DNA of 64,000 nt from Castellaniella denitrificans (lineage in GTDB: Bacteria; Pseudomonadota; Gammaproteobacteria; Burkholderiales; Burkholderiaceae_B): contig NZ_JAPWHE010000005.1 of assembly GCF_027214045.1 (NCBI RefSeq), positions 163,624-227,623 on the forward strand, in the 5' to 3' direction. The notes below the pieces were generated by a model. That model was given only the letters and a program-made list of their open reading frames with translations. It made no database searches and was not told the origin of the DNA. Positions 1 through 8,806 of this stretch are shown piece by piece (position 1 is the stretch's first letter; the number at the start of each line of letters is the position of its first letter). Made by a program: the position numbers and the translations under genes.

Positions 1-354
1 GGCGGTGTAGCGCAGATTTTCACGCGCGCTCAGGTGGTCGTAGAAACCGACCGAATCGGGCATGTAGCCGACCTGGCGCTTGACGGCCAGCGGATTGCGC
101 CAAGGGTCCTCGCCCAGCACGCGCACCTGGCCGCGCGTGGCTTCGGTCAGGCCCAGCAGCATGAGGATCGTGGTGGTCTTGCCCGCGCCGTTGGGACCCA
201 GCAGGCCGAAGACCTCGCCGGATCGGACCTGGAAGTTCAGGGATTGGACCACGGCGCGGCCACCGTAGTCCTTGCCCAGTTCCCGGGCATCGATGGCGGG
301 GGTGTCCCGGGACGGGAGTGCGGCGGACGTGCGCATGGCGGACGGCCCGTTCAT
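1..354 (-). CDS. ABC transporter ATP-binding protein (3' part outside window)
   Basis: The N-terminal 118 residues of an ABC ATPase are encoded here; the gene runs off the left edge. The Walker A motif GPNGAGKTT is visible about 60 residues in, followed by a switch region of the type seen in CcmA/NosF-like exporters of the ABC-2 group. The proposed ATG (352-354) overlaps the stop codon of the NEW3-domain gene in an ATGA arrangement, so the two are probably translationally coupled; a second in-frame ATG lies at 334-336. By analogy with similar loci, a membrane permease gene should follow beyond the window. The substrate cannot be told from this fragment. Confidence 0.85.
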   Translation of the reverse strand, partial: MNGPSAMRTSAALPSRDTPAIDARELGKDYGGRAVVQSLNFQVRSGEVFGLLGPNGAGKTTTILMLLGLTEATRGQVRVLGEDPWRNPLAVKRQVGYMPDSVGFYDHLSARENLRYTA

Positions 355-1514
355 CGGCGGCCGTGCCGGGCGACCGCGCCCAGCAGCGCCAGCAGGGCCA
401 CGGCGATCAGGATGGCGCCGCTGACCCCCCACAGGCCGGATGTCGTCACCGAGACGCGCAGATCGCCGTCGGCCGACTGGCCGGCCGAGCGCGCGTGCAG
501 CTTGACCATGTAGTCGCCGGCCAGGGACTGGGGCGCGGGCGTGATGCGGGCCTGGACCTCGGCCGTCTTGCCCGGCTCCAGAAGGGCGACGCGCGCCGGC
601 TCGAATTCGATCTTCCAGCCCGAGGGCGCCGTGCCGTCCAGCGCGATGTCCCGGGCGGCGGCGGTGCCGCTGTTGCGCAGGACCAGCGGCATTTCACGGG
701 TGGCGCCGATCTGGGCGTCGGTGCTCATCAGACCGTCGCGGCCCGACAGGTCCAGGGCGGGTTGGCCCGTGATGTCGAGCTTCAGGGTCGTGGACGCCTT
801 GACGCCATCGGCCGCGACTTCGACCTGGATCGCGTGCTCGCCGGATTGCGCCGATGCGGGCGGGCGCACGTGCAGCTTGACGGTCTTGGACTCGCCGGCT
901 TTCACGGGCACGGCGCTGATCTGCTGGGTGCCGTAGCCTTCGGTGAAGGATGTGTCGAAATACTGCGGGGCACGGGCCGACAGACTGGCCAGGACGTCGT
1001 GGCCGCTGGCGTTCTTCACTGTCAGCTGGTAGTCGAAGGCGGTGCGCGCCGACCCGGTCAACTGCGGTAATTCGGGCTGGACCGACAACTGCGCGGGCAA
1101 CTGGTCGGCCAGGGTGATGTCGATCGGCAGGCTCAGGTGGCGCCGGTCGCCGTCGGCATGGACGGTCAGCGTGTGGCGCGATTGCGCGGCGCCTTGAGGG
1201 ATGTCAAGCCGCAGTTGCAGAGGCAGCGTATCATCACTTCCAGGCATGGCCGATTCCACGGGGCGGCCATTGCCCAGCAGGGCGGCCTTCCAGGCCTTGG
1301 GCACCCCATCCACCGACAGTGCCAGGCGCTCGGCGGGTGTGGCCCGGTTGCGCAGACGCAGGGCGATGGTCGATGTCTCCCCGGCCTTCAGGGTCAGGGA
1401 AGGGTAGTCGGTCGACAGGTCGATTCCGGGAGGCGCGCCCTCCGTGGCCAGGGCGGTGGCCTGGAAACTCAAGGCGCACAAGGCGGCGGCCCACAGTGCA
1501 AGGTATCTGGACAT
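351..1514 (-). CDS. NEW3-domain, membrane-anchored extracytoplasmic protein of an ABC transporter operon
   Basis: A 387-residue protein with a signal peptide (about 1-23), three consecutive beta-sandwich repeats of the NPCBM-associated NEW3/CARDB type (about 35-140, 145-250 and 255-355; recurrent LxLRN and PSGWK-like motifs), and a C-terminal transmembrane helix (about 361-382) ending in a positive tail. It should sit in the inner membrane with the repeats facing the periplasm. It is the first gene of an operon with the ABC ATPase (4-base overlap). Family members accompany ABC-2 type exporters, but their exact role is not established, so I assign no substrate. Confidence 0.8.
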   Translation of the reverse strand: MSRYLALWAAALCALSFQATALATEGAPPGIDLSTDYPSLTLKAGETSTIALRLRNRATPAERLALSVDGVPKAWKAALLGNGRPVESAMPGSDDTLPLQLRLDIPQGAAQSRHTLTVHADGDRRHLSLPIDITLADQLPAQLSVQPELPQLTGSARTAFDYQLTVKNASGHDVLASLSARAPQYFDTSFTEGYGTQQISAVPVKAGESKTVKLHVRPPASAQSGEHAIQVEVAADGVKASTTLKLDITGQPALDLSGRDGLMSTDAQIGATREMPLVLRNSGTAAARDIALDGTAPSGWKIEFEPARVALLEPGKTAEVQARITPAPQSLAGDYMVKLHARSAGQSADGDLRVSVTTSGLWGVSGAILIAVALLALLGAVARHGRR

Positions 1515-1666
1515 GGTGTCGTTCGGCTTTTCGTTCAGGTTGATCTGCCCGGTCCGGAACCGGTCTCCAGAAAAAAGGGACCGGACATCGCGGTTTCGAG
1601 TTTCAATAAAAACGTAATTTTTTGTTTCTCATGGAGCTTGGCGCTGACCGCTGAATGTCCTTGTAT

Positions 1667-1681
1667 TGAGAACCGTTATCA
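1667..1681. promoter_or_regulatory. Fur box-like site upstream of tonB-exbBD
   Basis: The 15-mer TGAGAACCGTTATCA matches 11 of the 14 defined positions of the 7-1-7 Fur consensus TGATAATnATTATCA. It lies 45 bp before the chosen tonB start, in the divergent gap between the NEW3 gene and tonB. Iron repression of tonB-exbB-exbD is common, so the context supports the call. Confidence 0.65.
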
Positions 1682-1725
1682 TTACTGCTAACATCGCACT
1701 TTCGCTCCTCGACATCCGCTGGTCC

Positions 1726-2547
1726 ATGTCCTCCGGTTTTTCCCCGCGCCTTGTCCCGCTGAAGATCGTCGCCGCCTGCGCGACTTTGGGCTTGCATGCG
1801 GCCGTGCTGGCGATGGTGCTGTCCGCGCCGGTCGCCGAGGTCTCCCAGGGGCGGCCCGAGGCGCTGGACGTGCAGTTCGTGGAGCTGGGGCCGGCGACCG
1901 AGCCCCAGACGATGGCCGGGGCGGAGCCCCGGCCGCCAGTGGAAACGCCGCCCGAACCCGAGCCGGTCGTCGAGCCCCAGCCCGAACCCGAGCCTGCGGT
2001 CGCGCCGGAGCCCGAACCCGAGCCGGTCGTCGAGAAGCCCGAGCCCGAATCCATCACCGAGCCGCCTCCGCCCGAACCCAAGCCGCGGCCCAAGCCCAAG
2101 CCCAAGCCCAAGCCGGAACCGAAGCCCCGGCCCGAACCCGAGCCGAAGCCCCGGCCCCGGCCGACGACGTCCGCGCCGCAGGCAAGCGCCGCGCGGACCG
2201 TCACGGCGGGCGGCGCGCGCCAGGCTTCCGAGGCGCGCGGCGAGCCGGTGCCGGTGGATCCCGACCGGCCCCGTGCGATCGGCCAGGTGGACTATCTGGG
2301 CAAGCGGCCCAGCCCGGTGTACCCCCGGGTCTCGCAGCGGCGGGGCGAGCAGGGTCGGGTGGTGCTGCGCGTGCTGATTTCCCCGCTGGGCCGGGTGGCC
2401 GATGTCACGGTGCGCACTTCGTCAGGCCATGTGCGCCTGGACGAGGCGGCCGTGGAAGCCATGCGCCATGCGCGGTTCCGTCCATACACGGAAAACGGGA
2501 TCGCCTACAAGGCGCTGGTGGACATTCCCTTCGATTTCGTCTTATAG
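1726..2547 (+). CDS. tonB: TonB energy-transducing protein
   Basis: A 273-residue TonB protein that carries the energy of the ExbB-ExbD proton channel to outer-membrane receptors. It has a short cytoplasmic start, one transmembrane helix (about 12-33), a long Pro/Glu then Pro/Lys spacer (about 70-155, PEPEP and KPKPK runs) that spans the periplasm, and a C-terminal TonB domain containing SPVYPRVSQRRGEQG and ending in a beta-strand like VDIPFDFVL. The reading frame also opens upstream from a TTG at 1666, but that would place the Fur-like site inside the gene, so the ATG at 1726 is preferred; no strong ribosome site is visible. exbB follows 13 bases downstream. Confidence 0.88.
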   Translation: MSSGFSPRLVPLKIVAACATLGLHAAVLAMVLSAPVAEVSQGRPEALDVQFVELGPATEPQTMAGAEPRPPVETPPEPEPVVEPQPEPEPAVAPEPEPEPVVEKPEPESITEPPPPEPKPRPKPKPKPKPEPKPRPEPEPKPRPRPTTSAPQASAARTVTAGGARQASEARGEPVPVDPDRPRAIGQVDYLGKRPSPVYPRVSQRRGEQGRVVLRVLISPLGRVADVTVRTSSGHVRLDEAAVEAMRHARFRPYTENGIAYKALVDIPFDFVL

Positions 2548-2560
2548 GAAGGACAGGAAC

Positions 2561-3451
2561 ATGATGCTTGATCTGATCGGGAGCGCGGCGCTGACGCTGG
2601 CCCAGGCCGTGGGGCCTGATGCCGCCCTGGCCGCCGCCGACGCGGCGGCGACCGCGGTTGCCACGGGCGCGGCGAAGGCCGTCCCCATGGTGCTGGACTC
2701 CGGCGCCGTGGGGGCCGGCGGCCAGGGGGTGCTGCATTTCATCGGCCAGAGCGACATGGTGGGCAAGTCCCTGTTCGTCTTCCTGATGCTGATGTCCCTG
2801 GCGAGCTGGTACCTGATTCTGGCCAAGGGGCTGACGCATCTGCGCATCCGCCGCCGGTCGCGCAAGTTCCTGTCGGAGTTCTGGGCCGCCAGTTCCCTGG
2901 AACAGGTGGAAAACGAGATTTCCACGCACGGGGCCGAAGAACCTTTCGCCCACCTGGCCAGCCATGCCATCCATGCCCAGCGGCACCATACCCGGTACGG
3001 CGCGCTCAAGCTGGAGGAAAGCGGTTCCACGGCGGCCTTCGTGACGCGCACCATCCGCAAGGTCATCGACGAGGAGACCGCGCGCCTGGAAAACGGCCTG
3101 ACGGTGCTGGCGTCCGTGGGATCGACCGCGCCGTTCGTGGGCCTGTTCGGCACGGTATGGGGTGTGTATCACGCGCTGCTGAGCATCAGCATGACCGATG
3201 GCGTCACCATCAACCGCATCGCCGGGCCGGTGGGCGAGGCCCTGATCATGACCGGTCTGGGCCTGGCGGTCGCCATCCCCGCCGTGCTGGCCTACAACGC
3301 CTTCGTGCGCGTCAACCGTGTCTACCTGGCGCAACTGGACGCCTTTGCGCATGACCTGTTCACTTTCTTGACCACCGGCCAGCAGGTGACCGACGGCAGC
3401 CACGAGCGCAACGGCCGGACGATCAGTCTGGCCAGCCACCGGGGAGCCTGA
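2561..3451 (+). CDS. exbB: ExbB proton-channel subunit
   Basis: A 296-residue MotA/TolQ/ExbB family protein that forms the pentameric inner-membrane channel powering TonB. It has an N-terminal hydrophobic extension, a transmembrane helix near 69-88 and the conserved C-terminal pair of helices with GLFGTVWGVYHALL and GEALIMTGLGLAVAIPAVLAYN. The start is set by a good ribosome site (GGAAGGA) seven bases ahead of the ATG. The frame is open further upstream into tonB, but that part is out-of-frame translation of tonB. exbD starts one base after the stop. Confidence 0.92.
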   Translation: MMLDLIGSAALTLAQAVGPDAALAAADAAATAVATGAAKAVPMVLDSGAVGAGGQGVLHFIGQSDMVGKSLFVFLMLMSLASWYLILAKGLTHLRIRRRSRKFLSEFWAASSLEQVENEISTHGAEEPFAHLASHAIHAQRHHTRYGALKLEESGSTAAFVTRTIRKVIDEETARLENGLTVLASVGSTAPFVGLFGTVWGVYHALLSISMTDGVTINRIAGPVGEALIMTGLGLAVAIPAVLAYNAFVRVNRVYLAQLDAFAHDLFTFLTTGQQVTDGSHERNGRTISLASHRGA

Positions 3452-3452
3452 C

Positions 3453-3914
3453 ATGGCATTCGGCAGCTTCGATTCCAAGGGGCCGGGCACCACCATGTCC
3501 GAGATCAACATGGTGCCGCTGATCGACGTGATGCTGGTGCTGCTGGTGATCTTCATCATCACGGCGCCCCTGCTCAGCCATTCGATCCGCATCAACGTGC
3601 CCCAGGTCACGGCCCAGCCGGTGGAGCAGAAGCCCGTGGTGATCGATCTGGCGATCGACGCGTCCGGCGCGCTGTTCTGGAACGAGCAGCCGATCGCCGA
3701 GGAAGACCTGGCCGCCCGCTTCGCCGGCGAGGCCGGGGCCGATCCCCAGCCCGAGATCCGCATCCGCGCCGACGTCGACACCCGTTACGGCCTGCTGGCG
3801 CGGGTCATGGGCGCGGCCCGCCAGGCGGGCATGAAGCGTCTGGGTTTCGTCACCACGCCGGGGCAGGCCGCCCGGGGCGCTGAGCAAGCATTCAAGCAAT
3901 CGTCAGCTATGTAA
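3453..3914 (+). CDS. exbD: ExbD biopolymer transport protein
   Basis: A 153-residue ExbD/TolR family protein, the partner that couples proton flow through ExbB to TonB. The signature SEINMVPLIDVMLVLLVIFI gives a single transmembrane helix (about 22-43) with the functional Asp of the LIDVMLVLL stretch. The rest is the periplasmic domain ending in a TTPGQAARG-like tail. It is the last gene of tonB-exbB-exbD, one base after exbB, and probably shares the Fur-controlled promoter. Confidence 0.92.
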   Translation: MAFGSFDSKGPGTTMSEINMVPLIDVMLVLLVIFIITAPLLSHSIRINVPQVTAQPVEQKPVVIDLAIDASGALFWNEQPIAEEDLAARFAGEAGADPQPEIRIRADVDTRYGLLARVMGAARQAGMKRLGFVTTPGQAARGAEQAFKQSSAM

Positions 3915-3968
3915 CCCCGATGCTTGGACAGTGACGCGGCGTGACCGCTTCAGGCTAGAATCACCCTC

Positions 3969-4643
3969 ATGAGAGTCCTGGTCATCGAAGACGACGCCAC
4001 CCTCGGACACGCCTTGCAGGAATTCCTGGGCGGTCAGGGCTATGCCGTCGATTGGTTGCAGTCCGGCGACCGCGTCGAAGGCGCGCTCGCCGGACAGATC
4101 TACGATCTGCTGCTGCTGGATCTGAACCTGCCCGGCCTGGGGGGACTGGAAGTGCTGCGGCGGCTGCGCGAAGGCGGTTCCCAAGTCCCGGTGCTGATCC
4201 TCACGGCGCGCGACGGCCTGGACGACCGCGTCGCGGGGCTGGACGCCGGCGCCGACGACTACGTCACCAAACCCTTCGAACTGCCTGAACTGGCCGCCCG
4301 GGTGAGGGCGCTTGCCCGGCGGCACGCGGGCCAGGCCCAGACCATCCTGGAATGCGGCCCCTTGTCCTTCGATACGGTGGGCCGCCAGATCCGGGTGGAC
4401 GGCAAGCGCCTGGCGCTGTCCGTGCGTGAATTGTCCGTGCTGGAAATGTTGATGGCGCGTCCCGGCCGGGTGGTGACCAAACAGCAGATCGTCAATTCCC
4501 TGTCGGCCTGGGATGCCGATTTCAGCGAGAACGCGGTCGAAGTCTATGTCTATCGCTTGCGCAAGCGGCTCGACGGCACCGGGACCAGCATCCAGACGGT
4601 GCGCGGCTTCGGCTATCTGCTCGACGTCGAACGTGCCGCCTGA
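3969..4643 (+). CDS. OmpR-family response regulator (TctD/QseB-like)
   Basis: A 224-residue response regulator: receiver domain (1-115) with acidic pocket E7/D8/D9, phospho-acceptor D51 and K101, then a winged-helix DNA-binding domain (about 128-222) with the RPGRVVTKQQI and YVYRLRKRLDG motifs of the OmpR/PhoB class. The sensor kinase gene overlaps its end, so they form a pair. TctD, QseB and PmrA relatives fit equally well. No target gene can be named; kup lies directly downstream of the pair and could be co-transcribed. Confidence 0.9.
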   Translation: MRVLVIEDDATLGHALQEFLGGQGYAVDWLQSGDRVEGALAGQIYDLLLLDLNLPGLGGLEVLRRLREGGSQVPVLILTARDGLDDRVAGLDAGADDYVTKPFELPELAARVRALARRHAGQAQTILECGPLSFDTVGRQIRVDGKRLALSVRELSVLEMLMARPGRVVTKQQIVNSLSAWDADFSENAVEVYVYRLRKRLDGTGTSIQTVRGFGYLLDVERAA

Positions 4644-5757
4644 ATTCACCGTCGGTCCGCGACCTGATTCCGGGGCGCGGGGCCTGGTCGAGCGCCTGAT
4701 CCCCAAGGATTCGCTCGCCCGCCGCCTGGTGCGCCGGCTGCTGCCGGCCTTTTTCATTCTGGTGGCCATCGATCTGCTGGCCACATGGTTCATGACGGGC
4801 GTGATCCGCCCCCAACCCTGGCTGCTGCGCGACCTGTTCTGGGTCATGATGCTGACCCAGGGCCTGTTGGTGGCGCTGTTCGTCTGGGTGCTGATTTCCG
4901 GGATCCGCCTGGAACTGGCTTCCATCAACCGGTTGGCCGACGACATCCGCCAGCGTTCCATCGAGGACCTGCAGCCGCTCGATCTGGCGGGCCTGCCCAC
5001 CGAGATCGCGCCCCTGGTCCTGCATTTCAACGATCTGCTCCTGCGCCTGGACGATTCGGTCCAGGCGCAGCGCCGCTTCATCGGCCATGCGGCGCACCAG
5101 TTGCGCACCCCCCTGGCCGGCCTGAAGGTCGAGTCCGAGCTCATGCTCGGCCAGGAACTGCCCGAGGACATCCGCATGCGTGCGGACCGCATCAAGTCCG
5201 TGACGGATCACATGATCCGCATGGGCCAGCAGTTGCTGGTGCTGGCGCGCGCCGAACACGCGGCCCGGCCCCAGGACAGCTTCGTGCGCCTGGATCTGTG
5301 CGAATGGATGCGTCAGACAGGCGCGGAATGGCTGGGGCGCGCGCACGACCGCGGTGTCGATCTGCAACTGGTGGCGCCCGACGCCGCGGTCTGGGTGGAT
5401 GGCGATCCGGTGCTGTTGCAGGAGCTGCTGGGCAATCTGATCGACAATGCCTTGCGCTACGGCCAAGGCGCGCGCCGCATCGTGCTGCGCGTCATGGCCA
5501 ATCCGCCTTCGTTTTCCGTCGAGGACGACGGCGCCGGGATCCGGGCCGAAGACCTGGACCGTGTCTTCGAGGCCTTCTACCGCGCGGCCGATGCGGGCCG
5601 TGGCGGTTCCGGCCTGGGCCTGGCCATCGTGCGCGAGATCGCGCGCGCGCATGGCGCCTGGTGGAAGGTCGCCAGCCGGCCCGCATTCCCCGGCACGCGG
5701 GTCTCCCTCGTGTTTCCCGGCCCCCGGCGCGGCGCCTGTCTCACGCGAGCCGAATAA
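4633..5757 (+). CDS. Sensor histidine kinase paired with the upstream regulator
   Basis: A 374-residue kinase read from a GTG that overlaps the regulator gene by 11 bases; this start is inferred from the overlap because the frame is open further upstream. Two transmembrane helices (about 37-57 and 69-90) bracket a very short periplasmic loop, so it may sense within the membrane. The HisKA motif AAHQLRTPL places the phospho-acceptor at H155. The ATPase domain shows NLIDNALRYG (N box), VEDDGAGI (G1) and GSGLGLAIVREI (G2). The short periplasmic part resembles the TctE group. Confidence 0.87.
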   Translation: MPPEFTVGPRPDSGARGLVERLIPKDSLARRLVRRLLPAFFILVAIDLLATWFMTGVIRPQPWLLRDLFWVMMLTQGLLVALFVWVLISGIRLELASINRLADDIRQRSIEDLQPLDLAGLPTEIAPLVLHFNDLLLRLDDSVQAQRRFIGHAAHQLRTPLAGLKVESELMLGQELPEDIRMRADRIKSVTDHMIRMGQQLLVLARAEHAARPQDSFVRLDLCEWMRQTGAEWLGRAHDRGVDLQLVAPDAAVWVDGDPVLLQELLGNLIDNALRYGQGARRIVLRVMANPPSFSVEDDGAGIRAEDLDRVFEAFYRAADAGRGGSGLGLAIVREIARAHGAWWKVASRPAFPGTRVSLVFPGPRRGACLTRAE

Positions 5758-5766
5758 GCGAATGGT

Positions 5767-7641
5767 ATGAATATGCAGAAAGACAAACCGCGGGCGGCCC
5801 TGCTGATCGGTGCCCTGGGCGTGGTCTACGGGGACATCGGCACCAGTCCGCTGTACACCATGAAAGTCGCGCTGTCGGGCACGGGCCGGCCCGATGTCGA
5901 GCACATCCTGGGGGTGCTGTCGATCCTGTTCTGGATGCTCATCCTGGTGGTATCGCTGAAATACGTGACGTGTATCTTGCGCGCCGACAATCGGGGCGAG
6001 GGCGGTACGCTGGCCCTGATGGAGCTCGCCCTGCGGGGCCGGTCCGGGAAGAGCCGCTGGCGCCTGGCGCTGCTGGGATTGATCGGCGCCAGCCTGTTCT
6101 ATGGCGACAGCATGATCACGCCGGCGATTTCCGTCCTGTCCGCCGTCGAGGGTATCGGTATCGTGTCCCACCGGCTCGACGCCTGGGTGGTGCCGGTCTC
6201 GGTGGTCGTGCTGCTGGCCCTGTTCATGTTCCAGGTGCGCGGCACCGGCGCCGTGGGCAAGCTCTTCGGGCCGGTGATGCTGTGCTGGTTCCTGGTGCTG
6301 GCGGGGCTGGGCGCCTGGCGGATCGCCGGCCAGCCCGAAGTCCTGCAGGCGATCAACCCGGTCTGGGCGCTGCGCTTCATCGGCGACGCCCCCTGGGAAA
6401 CCTTTCTGGCCCTGGGCGCGCTGGTCCTGGCCTTGACCGGCGCCGAGGCGCTGTACGCCGACATGGGGCATTTCGGCGCGCCGGTCATCCGCCGCGCCTG
6501 GTTCGCCCTGGTGCTGCCGGCGCTCGCCCTGTGTTATTTCGGCCAGGGGGCGCTGCTGCTCAGCGACCCGGGGGCCATCCGCAATCCCTTCTTCCTGCTG
6601 GCGCCCGCATGGGGCCTGATCCCGCTGGTGGCGCTGGCCACGCTGGCCACGGTGATCGCCTCGCAGGCGGTGATCTCGGGGGCGTTCTCCATGACACGCC
6701 AGGCGGTGCAACTGGGCTACTGGCCGCGCATGGTCATCCAGCACACCTCAGTGCGCGAGGAGGGGCAGATCTATATGCCGCGCGTGAACTGGCTGTTGCT
6801 GCTGGCCGTCCTGGTCCTGACGCTGTCTTTCGGTTCATCCGACCGCCTGGCGCATGCCTACGGCTTCGCCGTCACGGGTACGATGCTGATGACTTCGCTG
6901 CTGGCGTTTGTCGTGCTGCCCCGGGACACACACGGCCTGCGCCGCCTGGCCTGGCTGGCCCTGATCTCCCTGTTCCTGGTGATCGACGTGTTGCTGTTCT
7001 CGTCCAACACACTCAAGCTGCACGAAGGCGGCTGGTTGCCGCTGGTGGTGGGGATCGGCCTGCTGACGCTGATGGCGACCTGGAAACAGGGGCGCCAACG
7101 CGTGCATGAAACGCTGGCGGGAGACCAACAGCCGCTGGCCAGCTTCATGGAATCCCTGGAGGCCTACCCGCCGACCCGGGTGCCGGGCACGGCGGTATTC
7201 ATGAGCATGATCGTGGGCACGGTGCCGCCCGCGCTGCTACACAACTTGAAACACAACAAGGTGCTGCACGAACAGGCGCTGTTCCTGACGATCGAGGTCG
7301 CCGATGTGCCCTATGTGCCCTTCGACGAACGGTTGAAGATCGAGCGGGTCAGCCGCAGCGCCTGGCAGGCCGTGGCGCGCTGGGGATTCAAGCAAGAGCC
7401 CAACGTGCCCCAGGTCGTGGAGCAGATCGGCCAGGAAATCAAGGATCTGAACCTGGATCCCATGCAGACTTCGTATTTCCTCTCGCGCCAGACCGTGATC
7501 GTGGTGCGACGGTTGCCGTGGTACCAGAGCTGGCGGCGGCACTTGTTCGCCTTCATGGCGCGCAATGCCAGCCGCAGCACCCGGTTCTACAAGATTCCGC
7601 CCAATCGCGTCGTGGAAATGGGCATGCAGATGGAACTCTGA
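5767..7641 (+). CDS. kup: Kup low-affinity potassium uptake protein
   Basis: A 624-residue Kup/HAK/KT potassium transporter that brings in K+ with protons. The N-terminal signature GVVYGDIGTSPLYT and RADNRGEGGTLALM are diagnostic. About twelve transmembrane helices cover residues 12-440, followed by a cytoplasmic C-terminal domain of about 190 residues. The length matches E. coli Kup (622). It starts nine bases after the kinase stop, and its own stop abuts the convergent next gene with no intergenic space. A second in-frame ATG two codons later is an alternative start. Confidence 0.95.
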   Translation: MNMQKDKPRAALLIGALGVVYGDIGTSPLYTMKVALSGTGRPDVEHILGVLSILFWMLILVVSLKYVTCILRADNRGEGGTLALMELALRGRSGKSRWRLALLGLIGASLFYGDSMITPAISVLSAVEGIGIVSHRLDAWVVPVSVVVLLALFMFQVRGTGAVGKLFGPVMLCWFLVLAGLGAWRIAGQPEVLQAINPVWALRFIGDAPWETFLALGALVLALTGAEALYADMGHFGAPVIRRAWFALVLPALALCYFGQGALLLSDPGAIRNPFFLLAPAWGLIPLVALATLATVIASQAVISGAFSMTRQAVQLGYWPRMVIQHTSVREEGQIYMPRVNWLLLLAVLVLTLSFGSSDRLAHAYGFAVTGTMLMTSLLAFVVLPRDTHGLRRLAWLALISLFLVIDVLLFSSNTLKLHEGGWLPLVVGIGLLTLMATWKQGRQRVHETLAGDQQPLASFMESLEAYPPTRVPGTAVFMSMIVGTVPPALLHNLKHNKVLHEQALFLTIEVADVPYVPFDERLKIERVSRSAWQAVARWGFKQEPNVPQVVEQIGQEIKDLNLDPMQTSYFLSRQTVIVVRRLPWYQSWRRHLFAFMARNASRSTRFYKIPPNRVVEMGMQMEL

Positions 7642-8049
7642 TCAGGAGCCGGCCGCGGGCGCCGGGATCGTGATCGTGGTTTCGCGCAGCACGCCGCCCG
7701 ACTGGACCGAGCCTTGCATGCGGACATTCGCGTCATCCATCAGTTTCATGCATTCCTGGCGCTGGTCGGCGGGCAGACTGTCGCAGCGTTTGCTGCGGTT
7801 GAGCGCTTCGGCCTGGGCCGAAGGCTGGGTCAGCGCGTCCTGGCGGGCGGCCTGGGCGGCGGCGCCGGCTTCCTTGAGGCAGGCCTGCACGTCGATTCCC
7901 GGCGTGTTGTGGCAGCGCGCCACGTCCTGCTGGTATTGGGTCTGCGCCTGCGTTCCGGCGGCCTGTGCCCCCGGGGCGAACAGGGTCGCGCAGCCCAGGC
8001 TGGTGGCCAGCAGCGCGGCGCGCAGCGGCATGTGCTTTTCTAGACGCAT
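7642..8049 (-). CDS. Small exported protein of unknown function
   Basis: A 135-residue protein beginning at an ATG preceded by TAGGAG at ideal spacing; an ATG 33 bases upstream lacks such a site. It has a signal peptide (MRLEKHMPLRAALLATSLGCA..., cleavage near AQA-AG), then a Gln/Ala-rich domain with four cysteines spaced as two pairs (RCHNTPGIDVQAC and RCDSLPADQRQEC) that could form disulfides. The repeat of that Cys pattern suggests an internal duplication. I do not recognise a function. It is convergent with kup, the stop codons being adjacent. Confidence 0.75.
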   Translation of the reverse strand: MRLEKHMPLRAALLATSLGCATLFAPGAQAAGTQAQTQYQQDVARCHNTPGIDVQACLKEAGAAAQAARQDALTQPSAQAEALNRSKRCDSLPADQRQECMKLMDDANVRMQGSVQSGGVLRETTITIPAPAAGS

Positions 8050-8192
8050 GATGGACACTCCTAAAGGGTGAATTCCGGACATTTTTCCCGGCCCGGTTCA
8101 GGGACTGGTCTGCCGCGCGCGCGATGAGTCGGATCCGCCAGCGCGGGTTCTGGATCAGTGTACGGGTTTCCCCTAGATCCGATGTAACCGGA

Positions 8193-8525
8193 TCATTCAG
8201 CCTTGGCGGGGGTGTCCGGGCCTCCGCGCTGGCGGCGGCGGGCGCTCTGCATCAGCAGGATGGCCGTGACCGGCGCCGTCATGAACAGGAACAGGCAGAT
8301 CAGCCATTCATGGACGATGGGCCGATGCTGCAACAGGCTGGCGATCAGGGTGGCCGCCAGGGCGACGCAGAAGGTGCCCATCGTCATGCCCATGGTCGGG
8401 GCGTGCATCCGTTCGCGGAAGCTGCGCAGGCGCAGCAGCCCGAGGGACCCGATCAGGGTCACCAGTCCCGCCAGAACGAGCAGCAGTGCGGCCGGTACGG
8501 CGGCCCACAGAGGCAGGTCGGTCAT
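8193..8525 (-). CDS. phaG: Mrp/Pha cation:proton antiporter subunit G
   Basis: A 110-residue MnhG/PhaG protein, the smallest-end member of the multi-subunit Na+(K+)/H+ antiporter. Three transmembrane helices and the family motif GSLGLLRLRSFRERMHAPT are present. The start is the ATG overlapping the phaF stop (ATGA); the frame opens further upstream but that covers phaF. It is the last gene of the phaAB-C-D-E-F-G operon. Confidence 0.92.
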   Translation of the reverse strand: MTDLPLWAAVPAALLLVLAGLVTLIGSLGLLRLRSFRERMHAPTMGMTMGTFCVALAATLIASLLQHRPIVHEWLICLFLFMTAPVTAILLMQSARRRQRGGPDTPAKAE

Positions 8526-8806
8526 GGCTCGATCACCTCGCCGCGCAGCAGGAACTTGGCCAGGGCGGACGAGCCGACGAAGCCGAACAGCGCGATCAGC
8601 AGCGCCACGTCGAAATACAGTCCGGCCTCGAAGCGCAGACCCAGCACCAGCAGGATCAGCATACCGTTGATGTAGAGGGTGTCCAGGGCCAGCACGCGAT
8701 CCTCGGCGCCGGGGCCGCGGATCAGGCGGATGGCGGCGCAGCCCAGCCCCAGGGAAAAACACAGCAGGGCGAAGCCGCCGGCCCAGTACAGTATCGTCGC
8801 GCTCAT
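8522..8806 (-). CDS. phaF: Mrp/Pha antiporter subunit F
   Basis: A 94-residue MnhF/PhaF protein with three transmembrane helices and the conserved GPGAEDRVLALDTL segment between the first two. It overlaps both neighbours by four bases (ATGA), which indicates translational coupling throughout the operon. It is an integral inner-membrane subunit of the antiporter complex. Confidence 0.92.
   Translation of the reverse strand: MSATILYWAGGFALLCFSLGLGCAAIRLIRGPGAEDRVLALDTLYINGMLILLVLGLRFEAGLYFDVALLIALFGFVGSSALAKFLLRGEVIEP

Noticed and set aside
1940..2170. Tandem-like repeats of CCCGAACCCGAGCC
   Set aside because: They encode the PEPEP/KPKPK spacer of TonB and are explained by protein function, not by a mobile or regulatory repeat.
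4522..6744. A 740-residue minus-strand frame opposite the kinase and kup genes
   Set aside because: It is antisense to two conserved genes and shows only compositional bias.
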